Shown: in pieces, positions 39,840 through 50,539 of the stretch
How positions within the stretch are numbered: the first letter of the stretch is position 1
How the letters are laid out: every line of letters starts with the position of its first letter
NCBI RefSeq assembly: GCF_014905135.1
Contig: NZ_CP041406.1
Span: forward strand, 1,965,061-2,029,060
Origin: Sulfurimonas paralvinellae
Lineage (GTDB): Bacteria; Campylobacterota; Campylobacteria; Campylobacterales; Sulfurimonadaceae
Length of the DNA stretch: 64,000 nucleotides
Direction: 5' to 3'
The notes under the pieces: generated by a model
What the model was told of the DNA's origin: nothing
Databases searched by the model: none
The model's input: only the letters and a program-made list of their open reading frames with translations
Program-made: the position numbers and the translations under genes

Positions 39840-39865
39840 TCGCCACTTTATTATAGGAAATATAT

Positions 39866-40192
39866 ATGACCACAAGTCTTTTACTTATCGTTCAGATCGT
39901 ACTCGTCATCATCTTGGTGATCGCTGTACTTTTACAAAAGAGCTCAAGCATTGGTTTAGGTGCTTACAGCGGTTCGAATGAATCTGTTTTCGGTGCAAAA
40001 GGTCCAAACAGCTTCTTAGCCAAAGCTACATTCACGATTGGATTTTTATTTGTTCTCAATACAATCACACTTGGGTACATGTACTCAAAAGCAGCACAGT
40101 CCTCTGTCGTTGACGAGGTTGTAGAAAATACAAATGTTGCAGCACCGACACTGCCAACAATGCCTGCCAAAGAAACAAATAGTTCAAAATAG
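39866..40192 (+). CDS. secG: SecG subunit of the protein translocase
   Basis: 108 aa. Two membrane helices (about 4-22 and 53-72) flank a polar loop with [32 protein letters not shown], the diagnostic SecG segment. The C-terminal 35 residues are an Ala/Thr/Pro-rich tail. SecG assists SecYEG in protein export. It is 13 nt upstream of frr in a probable secG-frr-pyrE operon. Confidence 0.94.
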   Translation: MTTSLLLIVQIVLVIILVIAVLLQKSSSIGLGAYSGSNESVFGAKGPNSFLAKATFTIGFLFVLNTITLGYMYSKAAQSSVVDEVVENTNVAAPTLPTMPAKETNSSK

Positions 40193-40205
40193 GGAGAAAA
40201 AGAGT

Positions 40206-40763
40206 ATGCTAGAAGAGATATTTAACGAATGTGAAACAAAGATGCAAGGTGCTATAGAGCACATGCAAAGAGAGTTCAAAACACTTAGAACAGGGAAGGT
40301 TACAACCTCTGTTTTAGATAATGTAAAAATCGACTACTATGGTACTCCGACTCCGCTTGATCAGGTTGGATCAGTGATTGCGACAGATGCGACGACTATC
40401 GTTGTCAATCCATGGGAGAAAAATCTTCTTGGTGATATCGAATCTGCAATACAAGCTGCAAACATCGGTGTCAATCCCAACAATGACGGTGATGTCATCA
40501 AACTTTTCTTCCCGCCAATGACTGTTGAACAGCGTCAAGAAGCTGTAAAACAGATGAAAGGCATGGGTGAAAAAGCAAAAGTTTCTATAAGAAATGACAG
40601 ACGTGACGCTAACGACAAGATCAAAAAACTTGAAAAAGATAAAGAGATCACACAAGATGATTCCAAATCTGCTCAAGACAACGTTCAAAAAATCACTGAC
40701 AAATACATCGCAAAAGTTGACGGCATCTTAAAAGATAAAGAAGCTGAAATTCTAAAGGTTTAA
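40206..40763 (+). CDS. frr: ribosome recycling factor
   Basis: Splits post-termination ribosomes together with EF-G. The 185 aa length is standard; start at ATG 40206 after GGGAG. Features: [12 protein letters not shown](V) near the N-terminus, the [15 protein letters not shown] block, [11 protein letters not shown] and the C-terminal helix [18 protein letters not shown]. An upstream in-frame frame overlapping secG is not needed for the family length. Confidence 0.98.
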   Translation: MLEEIFNECETKMQGAIEHMQREFKTLRTGKVTTSVLDNVKIDYYGTPTPLDQVGSVIATDATTIVVNPWEKNLLGDIESAIQAANIGVNPNNDGDVIKLFFPPMTVEQRQEAVKQMKGMGEKAKVSIRNDRRDANDKIKKLEKDKEITQDDSKSAQDNVQKITDKYIAKVDGILKDKEAEILKV

Positions 40764-40769
40764 TCACGC

Positions 40770-40841
40770 CAAAGGAAGTAATTCCTTTGCCTACGCTAAC
40801 GCTTGGTTCTCTTCGGCAGAGAGCCCTCGCACCATAGGTGC
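40770..40841 (+). other. three consecutive stem-loops between frr and pyrE
   Basis: CAAAGGAA-GTAA-TTCCTTTG (40770-40789), GGTTCTCT-TCGGC-AGAGAGCC (40805-40825) and GCACC-ATA-GGTGC (40829-40841). None is followed by a T tract, so a normal terminator or attenuator is not supported. It may be an mRNA-stabilising or processing structure, or a degraded repeat. Confidence 0.5.
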
Positions 40842-40870
40842 TCTTAAAAAACTATACAATTAGGAAAAAA

Positions 40871-41479
40871 ATGAACATCAAACAAATATATATGGATGCA
40901 GATGCTCTTTTAGAGGGGCATTTTAAACTCAGCAGCGGTAATCATTCACAATTTTATCTTCAGTCTGCAAAAGTTTTGGAAGATCCTAAGACAGCAAAAC
41001 TTTTAGCCGATGAACTTGCAAAGCAGATCAAAGCTAGCGGTCTTGAGATAGATACTGTTTGTGCGCCTGCTCTTGGCGGGCTTATCGCCGGCTTTGCACT
41101 TGCAACCGCTCTTGATGTCCGCAGCATTTTTGCAGAAAGAGTTGATGGTAAAATGACAATTCGCCGCGGTTTTGAGATAAAACCGGGTGAAAAAGTGCTT
41201 ATGTGTGAAGATATCATTACAACCGGCGGCAGCGCAATGGAAGCGGCAGCCGTTGTCAAAGAGCTTGGTGGAGAGATCGTCGGTGTAGCAGCACTTGCAA
41301 ATCGTGGTTTTTGCCACAGAGAAGGCAGTGACGTTGAAACAAAACCTAACTGTAAGCTACCGCAGGATATTCCATTTTTCGCTCTGGCTGACTTTACTTT
41401 TGAGATGTATTCACCTGATGAATGTCCACTTTGTAAAGATGGCAGCGAAGCTATCAAACCGGGTTCAAGAGGCAACTAA
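40871..41479 (+). CDS. pyrE: orotate phosphoribosyltransferase
   Basis: Makes orotidine 5'-phosphate from orotate and PRPP in pyrimidine synthesis. 202 aa from ATG 40871 (AGGA 6-7 nt upstream). Motifs: [16 protein letters not shown] at the N-terminus and the PRPP loop [17 protein letters not shown]. The C-terminal region with [15 protein letters not shown] and DECPLCKDG suits the longer variant of the family found in Campylobacterota. Convergent with the Kef-type gene. Confidence 0.96.
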   Translation: MNIKQIYMDADALLEGHFKLSSGNHSQFYLQSAKVLEDPKTAKLLADELAKQIKASGLEIDTVCAPALGGLIAGFALATALDVRSIFAERVDGKMTIRRGFEIKPGEKVLMCEDIITTGGSAMEAAAVVKELGGEIVGVAALANRGFCHREGSDVETKPNCKLPQDIPFFALADFTFEMYSPDECPLCKDGSEAIKPGSRGN

Positions 41480-41492
41480 GACCTCTTTGACC

Positions 41493-43142
41493 TTAGAACT
41501 TGAGCTGACAGCTCATTGCCCTCTCGACCAACACTCTCGCTATCTCTACTTTTCCATCGACGATTAGCGGACTTTTTAATTTTTTGAGCCTTACTCTTTC
41601 TTCTTTTGATATCACTTTTACTATGATATTGGCCTCTTTTGTCTGTTCTATAATTGCTTCGCAGATCAGTTGTTTCTTCTCCGGATTATCCAGCGTTACA
41701 ATGACCGCTGCCGAATCCTTTACATGAAGCGCTTCAATAATGGAACGTTTTGACATATCCCCAAGATAGGCTTCTATGCCCTTTTTAAGCGCCTCTTTTA
41801 CATGTTTTGGAGAATTGTCTATAACAATATATTCCATTCCGTACTCATCTAAATGTTTTGCGACAAATTTTCCTACTACACCGTATCCACACACAATAAT
41901 ATGATCTTTGCGCTCATGCATATCCACTACTTCAGGGATAGAGGATTTGGAACGGATAATAATCTCCGCTATTTTTTTAACGTGTGGAATAAAAAACGGA
42001 GTGACGATCATTGAAAATATTACGACAAGCACCATCAGTGATGCCAATTGCTCATCCATAAGTTGATTTGCACTTGCAAGAGCAAAAATAACAAAAGAGA
42101 ACTCACCGACCTGTGCAAGTGCCAACCCTGTTTTTAAACCTGTCAAAGGTTTATATGTCAAAGCAACGACAAGAAAAGTCACGAAAGTCTTTAAAATGAA
42201 CACCATGATAAATACAAGAACAATCGTAGAGAAATTGTCATAAAGCATCTGAAGGTCAATCTTCATACCGACAACAACAAAGAATGTTCCCAAAAGAAGA
42301 TCTTTAAACGGCGCAATATCTGCCTCTACCTTATAGTGATAACGTGTTTCGGCGATGATCATTCCGGAGATAAAGGCACCCAAAGAGTATGTAAATCCCA
42401 TAAAATCAGCAAGCAGTGATGTAGCAGTCACTATAAAAAGAACGGAAGCCATAAAAAGCTCATCAAGCTCACTTGTTGCCGAAAAATGTAAAAGCCACTC
42501 GATAAGCTTGCGTCCTATGGTAAACATAAAGGCTAAAACGATAAAAGCACTGATAAAGGTATATAATAAAATTGTGCTGATATCTTGATCCGCTTTATTT
42601 GACAAAAAACCTATGAGAATGAGAATAGGGATGACCGCAATATCCTGAAAGATCAGTATTCCTGTCGCTCTTTGTCCGTAAGAGGTGTATATCTCTTTAG
42701 ACTGTTTCAAATAGGTAAGCACTACAGCCGTTGATGAGAGTGCAAAAGCCAAAGCTATCATCAAAGCAGACCGTAAATCAATGTTGAAAATATAGTGTGA
42801 AACAGTAAAAACAGCAACAGCGGTTAAAACAACCTGAGCAATACCGTTGCCAAAAATAAGCATTTTCATCGTTCTCATTTTACTTAGCGATATCTCCAAA
42901 CCTATGGTAAACATCAAAAAAACAATACCAAACTCACTAATAAATTCAAGTTCGTGGGAATGAGCAGCGTGCTGCAGATGGAATAGATAGCTGATAAATG
43001 TACCTGTAAAGATATACCCTATGATAAGTGATATCTTTAATTTTTTAAACACTATGTTTAAAATCGTTGATAAACCAAGGGCAGCTACCAAATACAAGAG
43101 AACATTATCCAAATTTTTTCCTTGCTGTTTTCTTTTTGTCAT
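41493..43142 (-). CDS. Kef/CPA2-type cation:proton antiporter with TrkA-N domain
   Basis: 549 aa. The N-terminal 390 residues hold about 12 hydrophobic helices with family blocks IGYIFTGTFIS, EFGIVFLMFTIGLEISLSKM, ALSSTAVVL and LAQVGEFSFVIFALA. A soluble RCK/TrkA-N domain follows (about 405-530) with the nucleotide-binding GYGVVGKFVAKHL motif and VIDNSPKHV. KefB/C members exchange K+ (or Na+) for H+. The ion cannot be named from sequence. It is divergent from pyrG. Confidence 0.9.
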   Translation of the reverse strand: MTKRKQQGKNLDNVLLYLVAALGLSTILNIVFKKLKISLIIGYIFTGTFISYLFHLQHAAHSHELEFISEFGIVFLMFTIGLEISLSKMRTMKMLIFGNGIAQVVLTAVAVFTVSHYIFNIDLRSALMIALAFALSSTAVVLTYLKQSKEIYTSYGQRATGILIFQDIAVIPILILIGFLSNKADQDISTILLYTFISAFIVLAFMFTIGRKLIEWLLHFSATSELDELFMASVLFIVTATSLLADFMGFTYSLGAFISGMIIAETRYHYKVEADIAPFKDLLLGTFFVVVGMKIDLQMLYDNFSTIVLVFIMVFILKTFVTFLVVALTYKPLTGLKTGLALAQVGEFSFVIFALASANQLMDEQLASLMVLVVIFSMIVTPFFIPHVKKIAEIIIRSKSSIPEVVDMHERKDHIIVCGYGVVGKFVAKHLDEYGMEYIVIDNSPKHVKEALKKGIEAYLGDMSKRSIIEALHVKDSAAVIVTLDNPEKKQLICEAIIEQTKEANIIVKVISKEERVRLKKLKSPLIVDGKVEIARVLVERAMSCQLKF

Positions 43143-43171
43143 TATATACTATATTTTAAGTGATGTTAGAA

Positions 43172-43177
43172 TATAAT
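43172..43177 (+). promoter_or_regulatory. -10 element for pyrG
   Basis: TATAAT preceded by TTTTAAGTGATGTTAGAA, a typical Campylobacterota promoter with a T-rich rather than TTGACA upstream region. It lies 31 nt before the pyrG ATG. Confidence 0.55.
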
Positions 43178-43207
43178 CGCATAAATATTTATCGACGAGG
43201 TTTTGGT

Positions 43208-44827
43208 ATGACGAAGTACATTTTTGTGACCGGAGGGGTTTTAAGTTCTCTTGGAAAAGGGATAACAGCTGCAAGTGTTGGTACACTTTTAAAACATTCC
43301 GGTAAGAATGTAGGGATGTTGAAAATCGATCCATACATCAATGTCGATCCTGGAACAATGTCACCACTGGAACATGGTGAGGTCTTTGTCACAAAAGACG
43401 GTGCAGAGACCGATCTTGACATCGGAAACTATGAACGTTTCTTAGATACTTCATTCTTAAAAAGTTCAAACTTCACAACAGGTCAGGTCTACTCAAGTGT
43501 TATCGAGCGTGAGCGTGCCGGCGGTTATCTCGGACAGACCATCCAGGTCATTCCTCATATCGTCGGTGAGATCGTAAAACGCATCAAAGAGGCCGGTGAA
43601 GGTCATGATATCCTTGTTGTCGAGCTCGGTGGAACGGTTGGCGATATCGAAGGTCTTCCTTTTATGGAAGCCATTCGCCAGATGAAACATGATGATGAAG
43701 TTGCAGGAACATTTTTCATCCATGTAACACTCATTCCTTACATTAAAGCCGCAGGTGAATTAAAATCGAAACCGACTCAGCACTCTGTTCAGGAGCTTCG
43801 CCGTATCGGAATCACACCGCAGATGATAATTGCCCGTAGTGAAAACGCACTGCCAAAAACATTCAAGAAAAAACTTGCAATGAGCTGTGATGTAAGTTCT
43901 GACAGTGTTGTCGAAGCACTTGATGCAGCAAGCATCTATGATGTTCCAATGAGCTTTTTACGTCAAAACATCCTCAAACCAATAGCAAAAGAGCTTGAAC
44001 TCGGTGAAGTAGAGCCGGATATGACCGAGTGGGATTCTCTTGTCAAAAAGATAGTTCAGCCAAAAGGCCGGGTTGTCATTGGCTTTGTAGGAAAATATCT
44101 CGCGCTTAAAGAGTCTTACAAATCGCTTACAGAAGCACTCATTCATGCAGGAGCTCACTTAGACAGCCGTGTAGAGATCTGCTGGGTAGATTCTGAAGAG
44201 ATAGAAGAGCGTGGGGCTGAGGAGCTTTTACGTGACTGTGACGGTATACTTGTTGCAGGAGGTTTTGGCTCACGCGGTGTTGAAGGAAAGATCCAGGCGA
44301 TTGAATATGCCCGTGTGAACAAAGTACCGTATCTTGGTATATGTCTTGGTATGCAGCTCACACTTGTTGAATATGCCAGAAATGTTCTTGGATATGAAGG
44401 CGCAAATTCAGTTGAGTTCGATGAGGAGACACCATACCCGATGATCTATCTTATCGACAACTTTTTAGACCAAAGCGGCGGTATGCAGTTGCGAACGCAC
44501 CAATCTCCAATGGGTGGAACACTTCGTCTTGGAGAGTACCCTTGTGATACAAAAGAAGGCTCACTTCTGCGTGAAGCATACCATGGTGCAAAAACAATCT
44601 ATGAGCGTCATCGCCACCGTTATGAAGCAAATCCTGCCTACAGAGAAGCACTTGAAAATGCCGGCATGATAGTAACAGGTGAGTCTAACGGTCTCATCGA
44701 GACTGTTGAAGTAAAAGATCACCCTTGGTTCTTAGGCGTGCAGTTTCATCCGGAATTCACATCACGTCTACAGACTCCAAATCCATCGATCTTAGCGTTT
44801 GTAAACGCAGCGCTCAGTGCTGAATAG
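43208..44827 (+). CDS. pyrG: CTP synthase
   Basis: Aminates UTP to CTP using glutamine. 539 aa, start ATG 43208 after GAGG. The synthetase domain opens [19 protein letters not shown] and contains [13 protein letters not shown] and [10 protein letters not shown]. The C-terminal glutamine amidotransferase domain (about 290-539) has the nucleophile in GICLGMQL and the His-Glu pair in FHPEF. Its last 11 nt overlap recJ. Confidence 0.98.
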   Translation: MTKYIFVTGGVLSSLGKGITAASVGTLLKHSGKNVGMLKIDPYINVDPGTMSPLEHGEVFVTKDGAETDLDIGNYERFLDTSFLKSSNFTTGQVYSSVIERERAGGYLGQTIQVIPHIVGEIVKRIKEAGEGHDILVVELGGTVGDIEGLPFMEAIRQMKHDDEVAGTFFIHVTLIPYIKAAGELKSKPTQHSVQELRRIGITPQMIIARSENALPKTFKKKLAMSCDVSSDSVVEALDAASIYDVPMSFLRQNILKPIAKELELGEVEPDMTEWDSLVKKIVQPKGRVVIGFVGKYLALKESYKSLTEALIHAGAHLDSRVEICWVDSEEIEERGAEELLRDCDGILVAGGFGSRGVEGKIQAIEYARVNKVPYLGICLGMQLTLVEYARNVLGYEGANSVEFDEETPYPMIYLIDNFLDQSGGMQLRTHQSPMGGTLRLGEYPCDTKEGSLLREAYHGAKTIYERHRHRYEANPAYREALENAGMIVTGESNGLIETVEVKDHPWFLGVQFHPEFTSRLQTPNPSILAFVNAALSAE

Positions 44828-46415
44828 TACGCCGCATATAACCAAATCAGATCTTTATAACATTCTTGCATCGAGATTCGATGCAGAAAAAAAACTCTCA
44901 CAAATCCCAAACCCTTCACTGCTTCATGATGCAGACAAGGCTGCCAAAAGAATCGCTCGTGCAATTACCAATAAAGAACGCATAACACTCGTGGGAGACT
45001 ATGATGTTGACGGCGTCAGCTCTACTGCCATTATGGTTGAATTTTTCAGACAGATTCCCTATCCGCTTGAAGCTATCATTCCCAACCGTTTCAATGACGG
45101 CTATGGCGTCAATCCTACTGTTTTGCAGCGTGTCGATGCCGACTTGGTCATTACTGTCGATAACGGTATTACCGCTGTAGCTGCTGCAGATATCTGTAAA
45201 GAACGTGGCATTGATCTCATCATTACCGACCACCATACACCTTCAGAAACACTGCCTGATGCCTACGCAATCGTTGACCCTAAACTTCCTGAATGTGAGT
45301 ATCCTTTTAAAGATATATGCGGTGCTCAGGTTGCCTGGCTGTTACTGGCACTTGTAAAAAAAGAGTTGGAGCTTGCCATTGATATGCGGCAGTTTTTAGA
45401 TCTGCTGGCCATTGCCATTATTGCCGATGTTATGCCGCTTGTTGACATCAACAGAACGCTTGTCAAAGAAGGGCTCAAGCTCATTACTACCTCACGCAGA
45501 CCGGCTTCTATCATCATACGAGATTTTTTAGACAAAACAAACATCAGTAGTGAAGATATCGCTTTTATGATAGCACCGCGGATCAACTCTGCGGGAAGAC
45601 TCGAAGATGCATCCCTTGCCTTGGAGTTTTATACGGCATCCGATACGCACACGGCATATAAACAGTTTGAGCTTTTAGGGCAGCTCAATGAATTGAGAAA
45701 AGAGACTGAAGCACAGACAACGAAAGAGGCGACTGAGTACGTTCAAGAACAAGATAAAATCATCGTCGTTGCAGGTGAAAGTTGGCATGAAGGTATTGTC
45801 GGCATCACTGCCTCACGCCTTGTCGATCGATTTGAAAAACCTGCGATTGTCTTGAGTATCAATGAAAATGAGGCAAAAGGGAGTGCCCGAAGTATCGGAA
45901 ACGTTAGTATCTATAAGCTTATAAAAGAAAATGAACACTTGTTAACAAAGTTTGGCGGACATAAAATGGCAGCAGGGCTAGGGCTATTGCGTGAGGATAT
46001 CGATGCTTTTCGAGAAGCGATCAACAAAAGTGCACAAACTGTGCCCACAGAAGATTTTTTACCTCTTGAGCAACTTACCGGCATCCTTAAAACAGATGAA
46101 ATAGATCTGGAACTTTTAGAACTTTTAGAGCAATTTGAACCGTATGGAGAAGCGAACCTACGGCCTAGTTTTTTGCTTCATGAAGCCGAAGTTGTCACTG
46201 TAAAACTTATGGGAGCAGACAAATCTCACTCACGCATAGAGATACGGCAATACCCGCATCAGCGAAAAACAGTCGAACTTATCGCCTTTCGAACCGTTTT
46301 TGAAATGCCTGCGGACAGGAAGATAACCTGTTCGTATTCTATTGCCAAAAATGAGTTTAACGGCAGAGTTTCGCCACAGCTATTAGTGAAGAAAATTTAT
46401 AATGCAGCAAACTAA
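44817..46415 (+). CDS. recJ: single-stranded-DNA-specific exonuclease RecJ
   Basis: 5'-3' exonuclease of the DHH superfamily used in recombination and mismatch repair. 532 aa. DHH motifs: [12 protein letters not shown] (about 61-72), VITVDNGI and [10 protein letters not shown], then [14 protein letters not shown]. The C-terminal DHHA1 domain has [12 protein letters not shown] and [12 protein letters not shown]. The start is a GTG inside the pyrG end (11 nt overlap), chosen since no ATG lies near; a weak ribosome site supports coupling rather than independent initiation. It overlaps the next gene by 14 nt. Confidence 0.94.
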   Translation: MLNSTPHITKSDLYNILASRFDAEKKLSQIPNPSLLHDADKAAKRIARAITNKERITLVGDYDVDGVSSTAIMVEFFRQIPYPLEAIIPNRFNDGYGVNPTVLQRVDADLVITVDNGITAVAAADICKERGIDLIITDHHTPSETLPDAYAIVDPKLPECEYPFKDICGAQVAWLLLALVKKELELAIDMRQFLDLLAIAIIADVMPLVDINRTLVKEGLKLITTSRRPASIIIRDFLDKTNISSEDIAFMIAPRINSAGRLEDASLALEFYTASDTHTAYKQFELLGQLNELRKETEAQTTKEATEYVQEQDKIIVVAGESWHEGIVGITASRLVDRFEKPAIVLSINENEAKGSARSIGNVSIYKLIKENEHLLTKFGGHKMAAGLGLLREDIDAFREAINKSAQTVPTEDFLPLEQLTGILKTDEIDLELLELLEQFEPYGEANLRPSFLLHEAEVVTVKLMGADKSHSRIEIRQYPHQRKTVELIAFRTVFEMPADRKITCSYSIAKNEFNGRVSPQLLVKKIYNAAN

Positions 46416-48522
46416 ATGTTTACAATTTCGTAGAGATGTTTTTGAAATCAATACTCTTGACAAACACTTTATAGCGCTTGCAAGCAGTTCTCAAAACATT
46501 AAAATCATTGACCCATATAAATGCAAAGTACTTCATAACATATACTCTGAACTACTCTGTGAAAAGACGACAGCCGTTGCCTTTCACCCCACACAAGAGA
46601 TTATGGCTCTTGCAAACGAATCAACGCTCTTTATTTTAGATACGACCCACCGAAATATCATGCAAACAATCAGCACCCATGAAGGAACCATAGATATGCT
46701 TCTCTTTCTAGAGAATACGCCTTATCTTATCTGCAGTACACAAAATGGCAGAGTCCTGCAGTACAGATATGAAGGAAAATCACAGATTTCAAGACTCTGT
46801 TCTTTTCCATACAGCACAACAGCAATAAAAAAACAGATCAAGAACAATTATATAAGTGCAATTGCACATAATAGTGAATATCTGGCCTGCAGTGGATACG
46901 GCGGTGCCGTCACACTGTTAAAATTTCATTCTCACGCAAAGAAATTCACCTTTGAAGTCTCCAAAAGCAGAGTCAATGCTCTGGCTTTTTTAGATGATAA
47001 AAGAGTTATCTTTGCCAATGTGGAAGGAACACTTTTTACCGCGAAACTACGTAAAAATGCTGCTATCACGCAGACAAATACGCTGCAGCGTGATATTGCA
47101 CAGATTCTTCCTCTACCACATAGTCATTATGCGCTCATTGTCTCAAAATCAGACACTATAATGCTCTTTGACTACAAAAAAAACAAAATAGTAACAAAGA
47201 ACTTTCTCTCCTTTGATGTGCCCTTAAAAAAAGTAATCCTGTTAAATGCAAGTGAGATGCTTGTGGCCCTCATAGACAACAGTATAGTGAAGCTTTTCCT
47301 TGGTAACCAAGCAACACTCAAACAGCAACTAGAAGCTGGCAATATTTTAGAGGCTTTAGAGCTTATAGAAGTAAATCCTATGCTGCAAGAGACTCCAGAG
47401 GCAAAAGAAGCTGAAGAACTATATAAAAAACTATATAGTAAAACTGTTTTGCACTTTCTCAAAACAAACAATAAGGAAGTTTTAGAGGTTTTGCAACCCT
47501 ATTCCAAGCTGAAAAACAAGAAAAATGACTACAAAAATCTTCTTCTTTCACTTGAGAACTATCCCAAGCTGCAAATATTCTATAAAGAGCATAAATATGC
47601 CCTTGCCTATGCTTTATGTGAAAAGTTTTCCACGCTGCAACATACTCCAGAGTATCAAATGTTGGAAGAGCACTACAAAAAGAGTTTTACCCTCGCACAA
47701 AAACAACTACTTCTAGGGCGATTGCAACAGGCAAAAGAACTGCTGGAGCCTTTTACCACAGTACACTCAAAACGATCGATGATGCAACTTCTTTTACGGC
47801 AGAACAAAGAGTTTTTAGCATTTTTAAAAGCGGTTTCTGAAAAAGATTATGACAAAATCAATACACTGCTGCAGAAAAATCCGAACTTTCAAGAGATACC
47901 CTCCTACATTGCTCTGTATACCCAAATAGAAGATGATCTTAATAGACTGAAAAAACAGATAGATAAAGGTGAGATATCCAAGGCTATGAATATGATAAAA
48001 GAGCTGCAAAAGATATCTTCGTTAAAACAAGAACTGCATAGTCTATATAAACAGGCACTCGAAGCCAAAAAGCTGCTTCACTATTATGAAAAAGAGAACT
48101 TTAAAGAATGCTATGAAACACTTGATGAGAATCCTGAACTTGAGTCCATGCAGCTGGCACAACTCTTGGAAAAACACTGGAACAAGCTCATTGACAAAGG
48201 TGAAATGTATGCGCTTGAAGGGAATATAAAAGCACTTAAGGAGACTTTTGGAGAATTACTGCATATAAGTACACGTAGAAATAAGATAGGGGATCTCCTG
48301 CGACTAAGCTTTCACAGTAAAATAAAGCAGGGACTTCATCAGCGTAACTACAGAGCTGCAGAAAATCTCATCTACTCTTATATTGACATATTTGGAATGG
48401 ATAGCGAAATAAAACAACTCATGAATGGTTTTGAAAAAGTGACGCAGACAAAACTTGCCATTACTTTTAACCAGCAAAAACATAAAGAACGCAACAGCTG
48501 GATTTACTCGGAAATCCTATAA
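46402..48522 (+). CDS. WD40-like propeller plus helical-repeat protein
   Basis: 706 aa, no signal peptide, probably cytoplasmic. Residues 1-300 show WD40-type beta-propeller repeats (AVAFHPTQEIMALANESTLFILD, MLLFLENTPYLICSTQNGRVLQY, ALAFLDDKRVIFANVEGTLF as one repeat each). Residues 310-690 are charged helices in TPR-like arrays (LEAGNILEALELIEVNPMLQ, KEHKYALAYALCEKF). This layout suggests a scaffold for protein complexes, but I know no function for it. It overlaps recJ by 14 nt and is convergent with fliI. Confidence 0.75.
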   Translation: MQQTKCLQFRRDVFEINTLDKHFIALASSSQNIKIIDPYKCKVLHNIYSELLCEKTTAVAFHPTQEIMALANESTLFILDTTHRNIMQTISTHEGTIDMLLFLENTPYLICSTQNGRVLQYRYEGKSQISRLCSFPYSTTAIKKQIKNNYISAIAHNSEYLACSGYGGAVTLLKFHSHAKKFTFEVSKSRVNALAFLDDKRVIFANVEGTLFTAKLRKNAAITQTNTLQRDIAQILPLPHSHYALIVSKSDTIMLFDYKKNKIVTKNFLSFDVPLKKVILLNASEMLVALIDNSIVKLFLGNQATLKQQLEAGNILEALELIEVNPMLQETPEAKEAEELYKKLYSKTVLHFLKTNNKEVLEVLQPYSKLKNKKNDYKNLLLSLENYPKLQIFYKEHKYALAYALCEKFSTLQHTPEYQMLEEHYKKSFTLAQKQLLLGRLQQAKELLEPFTTVHSKRSMMQLLLRQNKEFLAFLKAVSEKDYDKINTLLQKNPNFQEIPSYIALYTQIEDDLNRLKKQIDKGEISKAMNMIKELQKISSLKQELHSLYKQALEAKKLLHYYEKENFKECYETLDENPELESMQLAQLLEKHWNKLIDKGEMYALEGNIKALKETFGELLHISTRRNKIGDLLRLSFHSKIKQGLHQRNYRAAENLIYSYIDIFGMDSEIKQLMNGFEKVTQTKLAITFNQQKHKERNSWIYSEIL

Positions 48523-48530
48523 GGATATCT

Positions 48531-49850
48531 CTAAACTTTTTTTTCAATTCCCATAAGCTGGATCAACTCTTCCACCGTTGCTTCAAATTTTTCAATATAC
48601 ATCGCACCCTGGGCAATAAAGCGCATCATTGCATCCTTTTTCTCTATAGCCTCATCAAGCTCTGCATCACTGCCCTGAACATAAGCGCCTATTCGGATAA
48701 GTGTCTCGTTCTCTTTGAGCAGCGTATAGAGACGGCGAAACTTCATAACCGCTTGAAAATGTTCCTGAGAGATAATGTCGTTCATCACCCTTGAGGCTGA
48801 GTTGAGAATATGCACAGGCGGGTAGATACCAAAGTCTGTCATCTCACGTGAGAGTACGATATGTCCATCCAAAATAGAACGGGATTGGTCAGCAATAGGG
48901 TCACTCATATCATCCCCTTCGATAAGAACGGTAAAAAATGCGGTAATACTCCCTTTACCCTCTTCTTTGCCTGCCCGCTCCATCAACTGCGGTAAAAGTG
49001 TCAAAGATGACGGCGGATAGCCTTTTGAAGTCGGCGGTTCGCCAAGAGCCAACCCTATCTCACGCTGCGCCATTGCAAAACGTGTTACCGAGTCCATGAT
49101 AAAAAGGACATCCTCTCCTTTATCTTTAAAGTATTCTGCCACGCTCATTGCTGCAAAAGCACCATATTTACGCATAAGCGGCGAATCATCGGAAGTTGCT
49201 ACTATGATAACGGTATTTGTTAGATCACCACCCAAATTTTTCTCTATAAACTCAGGAACTTCACGCCCACGCTCACCAATGAGGGCTACAACTTTAATAG
49301 GGGCATCTGCACCACGGACGATCATTCCCATCAGTGTCGATTTTCCTACGCCGCTTCCAGCAAAGATGCCAAGCTTTTGTCCTTTACCGCAAGTAAGCAG
49401 TCCGTCGATACTTTTGACACCGACAGAAAAGACCTCATCGATCATTCCGCGCTTCATCGCTGCAATCGGTGCTTTGATAATAGGCGCCATTTTAGAAGAC
49501 CTGATCGAGCCTTTGCCGTCGATTGGCCGCATGAATGGATCTACAACACGCCCAAGCAGGGAAGAACCTACAGGAATATTCAGCCCTGTAGAATCCAAAA
49601 AGACCCTGTCACCTGAACGAAAGCCTTCAACAAAAGAAAACGGGGTTATGTAAAATAGACCACCGTCTATTTCAGTAACCATGCCGACCGTTTCGAGCGT
49701 ACTCTCGTTGGAAACCACTTTTACCATATCACTGATGCTTACATTCAATCCGCGTGCGGTAATAACAGTTGCATTGATTTTAACGACTTCACCAAAAGCT
49801 ACCGAGTAATTTTTCTGCGCAAGTTTTTCTTTTAGTGAACTCAGCGGCAT
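48531..49850 (-). CDS. fliI: flagellar export ATPase FliI
   Basis: 439 aa F1-type ATPase that powers the flagellar type III export apparatus. Walker A is GSGVGKSTLMGMI in IFAGSGVGKST; VALIGERGREVPEFIE and the LFIMDSVTRFAMAQREIGLALGEPP block are hallmarks shared with the type III ATPases. The N-terminal beta-barrel domain covers about 1-90. It starts 3 nt after the folE stop. FliW elsewhere in the window also points to a motile cell. Confidence 0.94.
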   Translation of the reverse strand: MPLSSLKEKLAQKNYSVAFGEVVKINATVITARGLNVSISDMVKVVSNESTLETVGMVTEIDGGLFYITPFSFVEGFRSGDRVFLDSTGLNIPVGSSLLGRVVDPFMRPIDGKGSIRSSKMAPIIKAPIAAMKRGMIDEVFSVGVKSIDGLLTCGKGQKLGIFAGSGVGKSTLMGMIVRGADAPIKVVALIGERGREVPEFIEKNLGGDLTNTVIIVATSDDSPLMRKYGAFAAMSVAEYFKDKGEDVLFIMDSVTRFAMAQREIGLALGEPPTSKGYPPSSLTLLPQLMERAGKEEGKGSITAFFTVLIEGDDMSDPIADQSRSILDGHIVLSREMTDFGIYPPVHILNSASRVMNDIISQEHFQAVMKFRRLYTLLKENETLIRIGAYVQGSDAELDEAIEKKDAMMRFIAQGAMYIEKFEATVEELIQLMGIEKKV

Positions 49851-49853
49851 AAT

Positions 49854-50435
49854 CTAGTATCTACTTCCCGATGGAGAATTGATAAGTGAGAAGAATTCAG
49901 CCCGTGTCTTTTCATCTTTTTTAAAGAGTCCGCGAAGTGCTGAAGATGTCGTTGTGGAGTTTATCTTCTCAACACCACGCATCTCCATACACATATGGCG
50001 AGCCTGAATGACAACCGCTACGCCCTTTGGCGCGATTGTATCCATGATTGCATCGGCAATCTGCTCTGTAAGCTGCTCTTGAATCTGCATACGGCGTGCA
50101 AAGACATTGACTACACGAGGAATCTTTGAAAGTCCGACCACTTTACCGTCAGGAATATAGGCGACATGAACCCGTCCTATGATTGGCAGCAGATGATGCT
50201 CACAAGTAGAATAGAACTCTATATCTTTGATAAGAACCATCTCATCGTTCGAGCTTGTAAAAAGTGCTGAAGAAAGAATCTCTTTTGGATCTTCTTTATA
50301 ACCGCCATAGATAAATTCATAGGCTTTTCTGACACGTTTTGGCGTATCAAGCAGGCCCTCACGCGAAGGATCTTCTCCAACATGAACCATCATCGTTTTT
50401 ACTGCATTTTCAAATGCTTCATTTTTATCTGACAA
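49854..50435 (-). CDS. folE: GTP cyclohydrolase I
   Basis: Opens GTP to dihydroneopterin triphosphate, first step of folate synthesis. 193 aa, with the zinc-binding [18 protein letters not shown] motif (the first Cys and His are ligands), [15 protein letters not shown] and [11 protein letters not shown] (third ligand Cys). The final residues GSRY follow the typical core. Located just upstream of fliI on the same strand. Confidence 0.96.
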   Translation of the reverse strand: MSDKNEAFENAVKTMMVHVGEDPSREGLLDTPKRVRKAYEFIYGGYKEDPKEILSSALFTSSNDEMVLIKDIEFYSTCEHHLLPIIGRVHVAYIPDGKVVGLSKIPRVVNVFARRMQIQEQLTEQIADAIMDTIAPKGVAVVIQARHMCMEMRGVEKINSTTTSSALRGLFKKDEKTRAEFFSLINSPSGSRY

Positions 50436-50512
50436 TTTTTTTGCCTTCTTAAGATTTAATGCTGATAGGATATCAAGAGTTTGCTGAGAGTATAATTTGG
50501 TAAAAGTTCATT

Positions 50513-50530
50513 CCCACCCAAAAGGGTGGA
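50513..50530 (-). other. stem-loop between rnj and folE
   Basis: CCACCC-TTTT-GGGTGG (leftward, 6-bp GC stem) after the rnj stop. It lacks an adjacent T tract, so it is only a weak terminator candidate; it may instead mark the 3' end by processing. Confidence 0.35.
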
Positions 50531-50539
50531 AAATGTATG

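Noticed and set aside
40805..40841. Transcription attenuator of pyrE.
   Set aside because: The hairpins are not followed by a run of T; the downstream sequence is CTCTTAAAAAAC.
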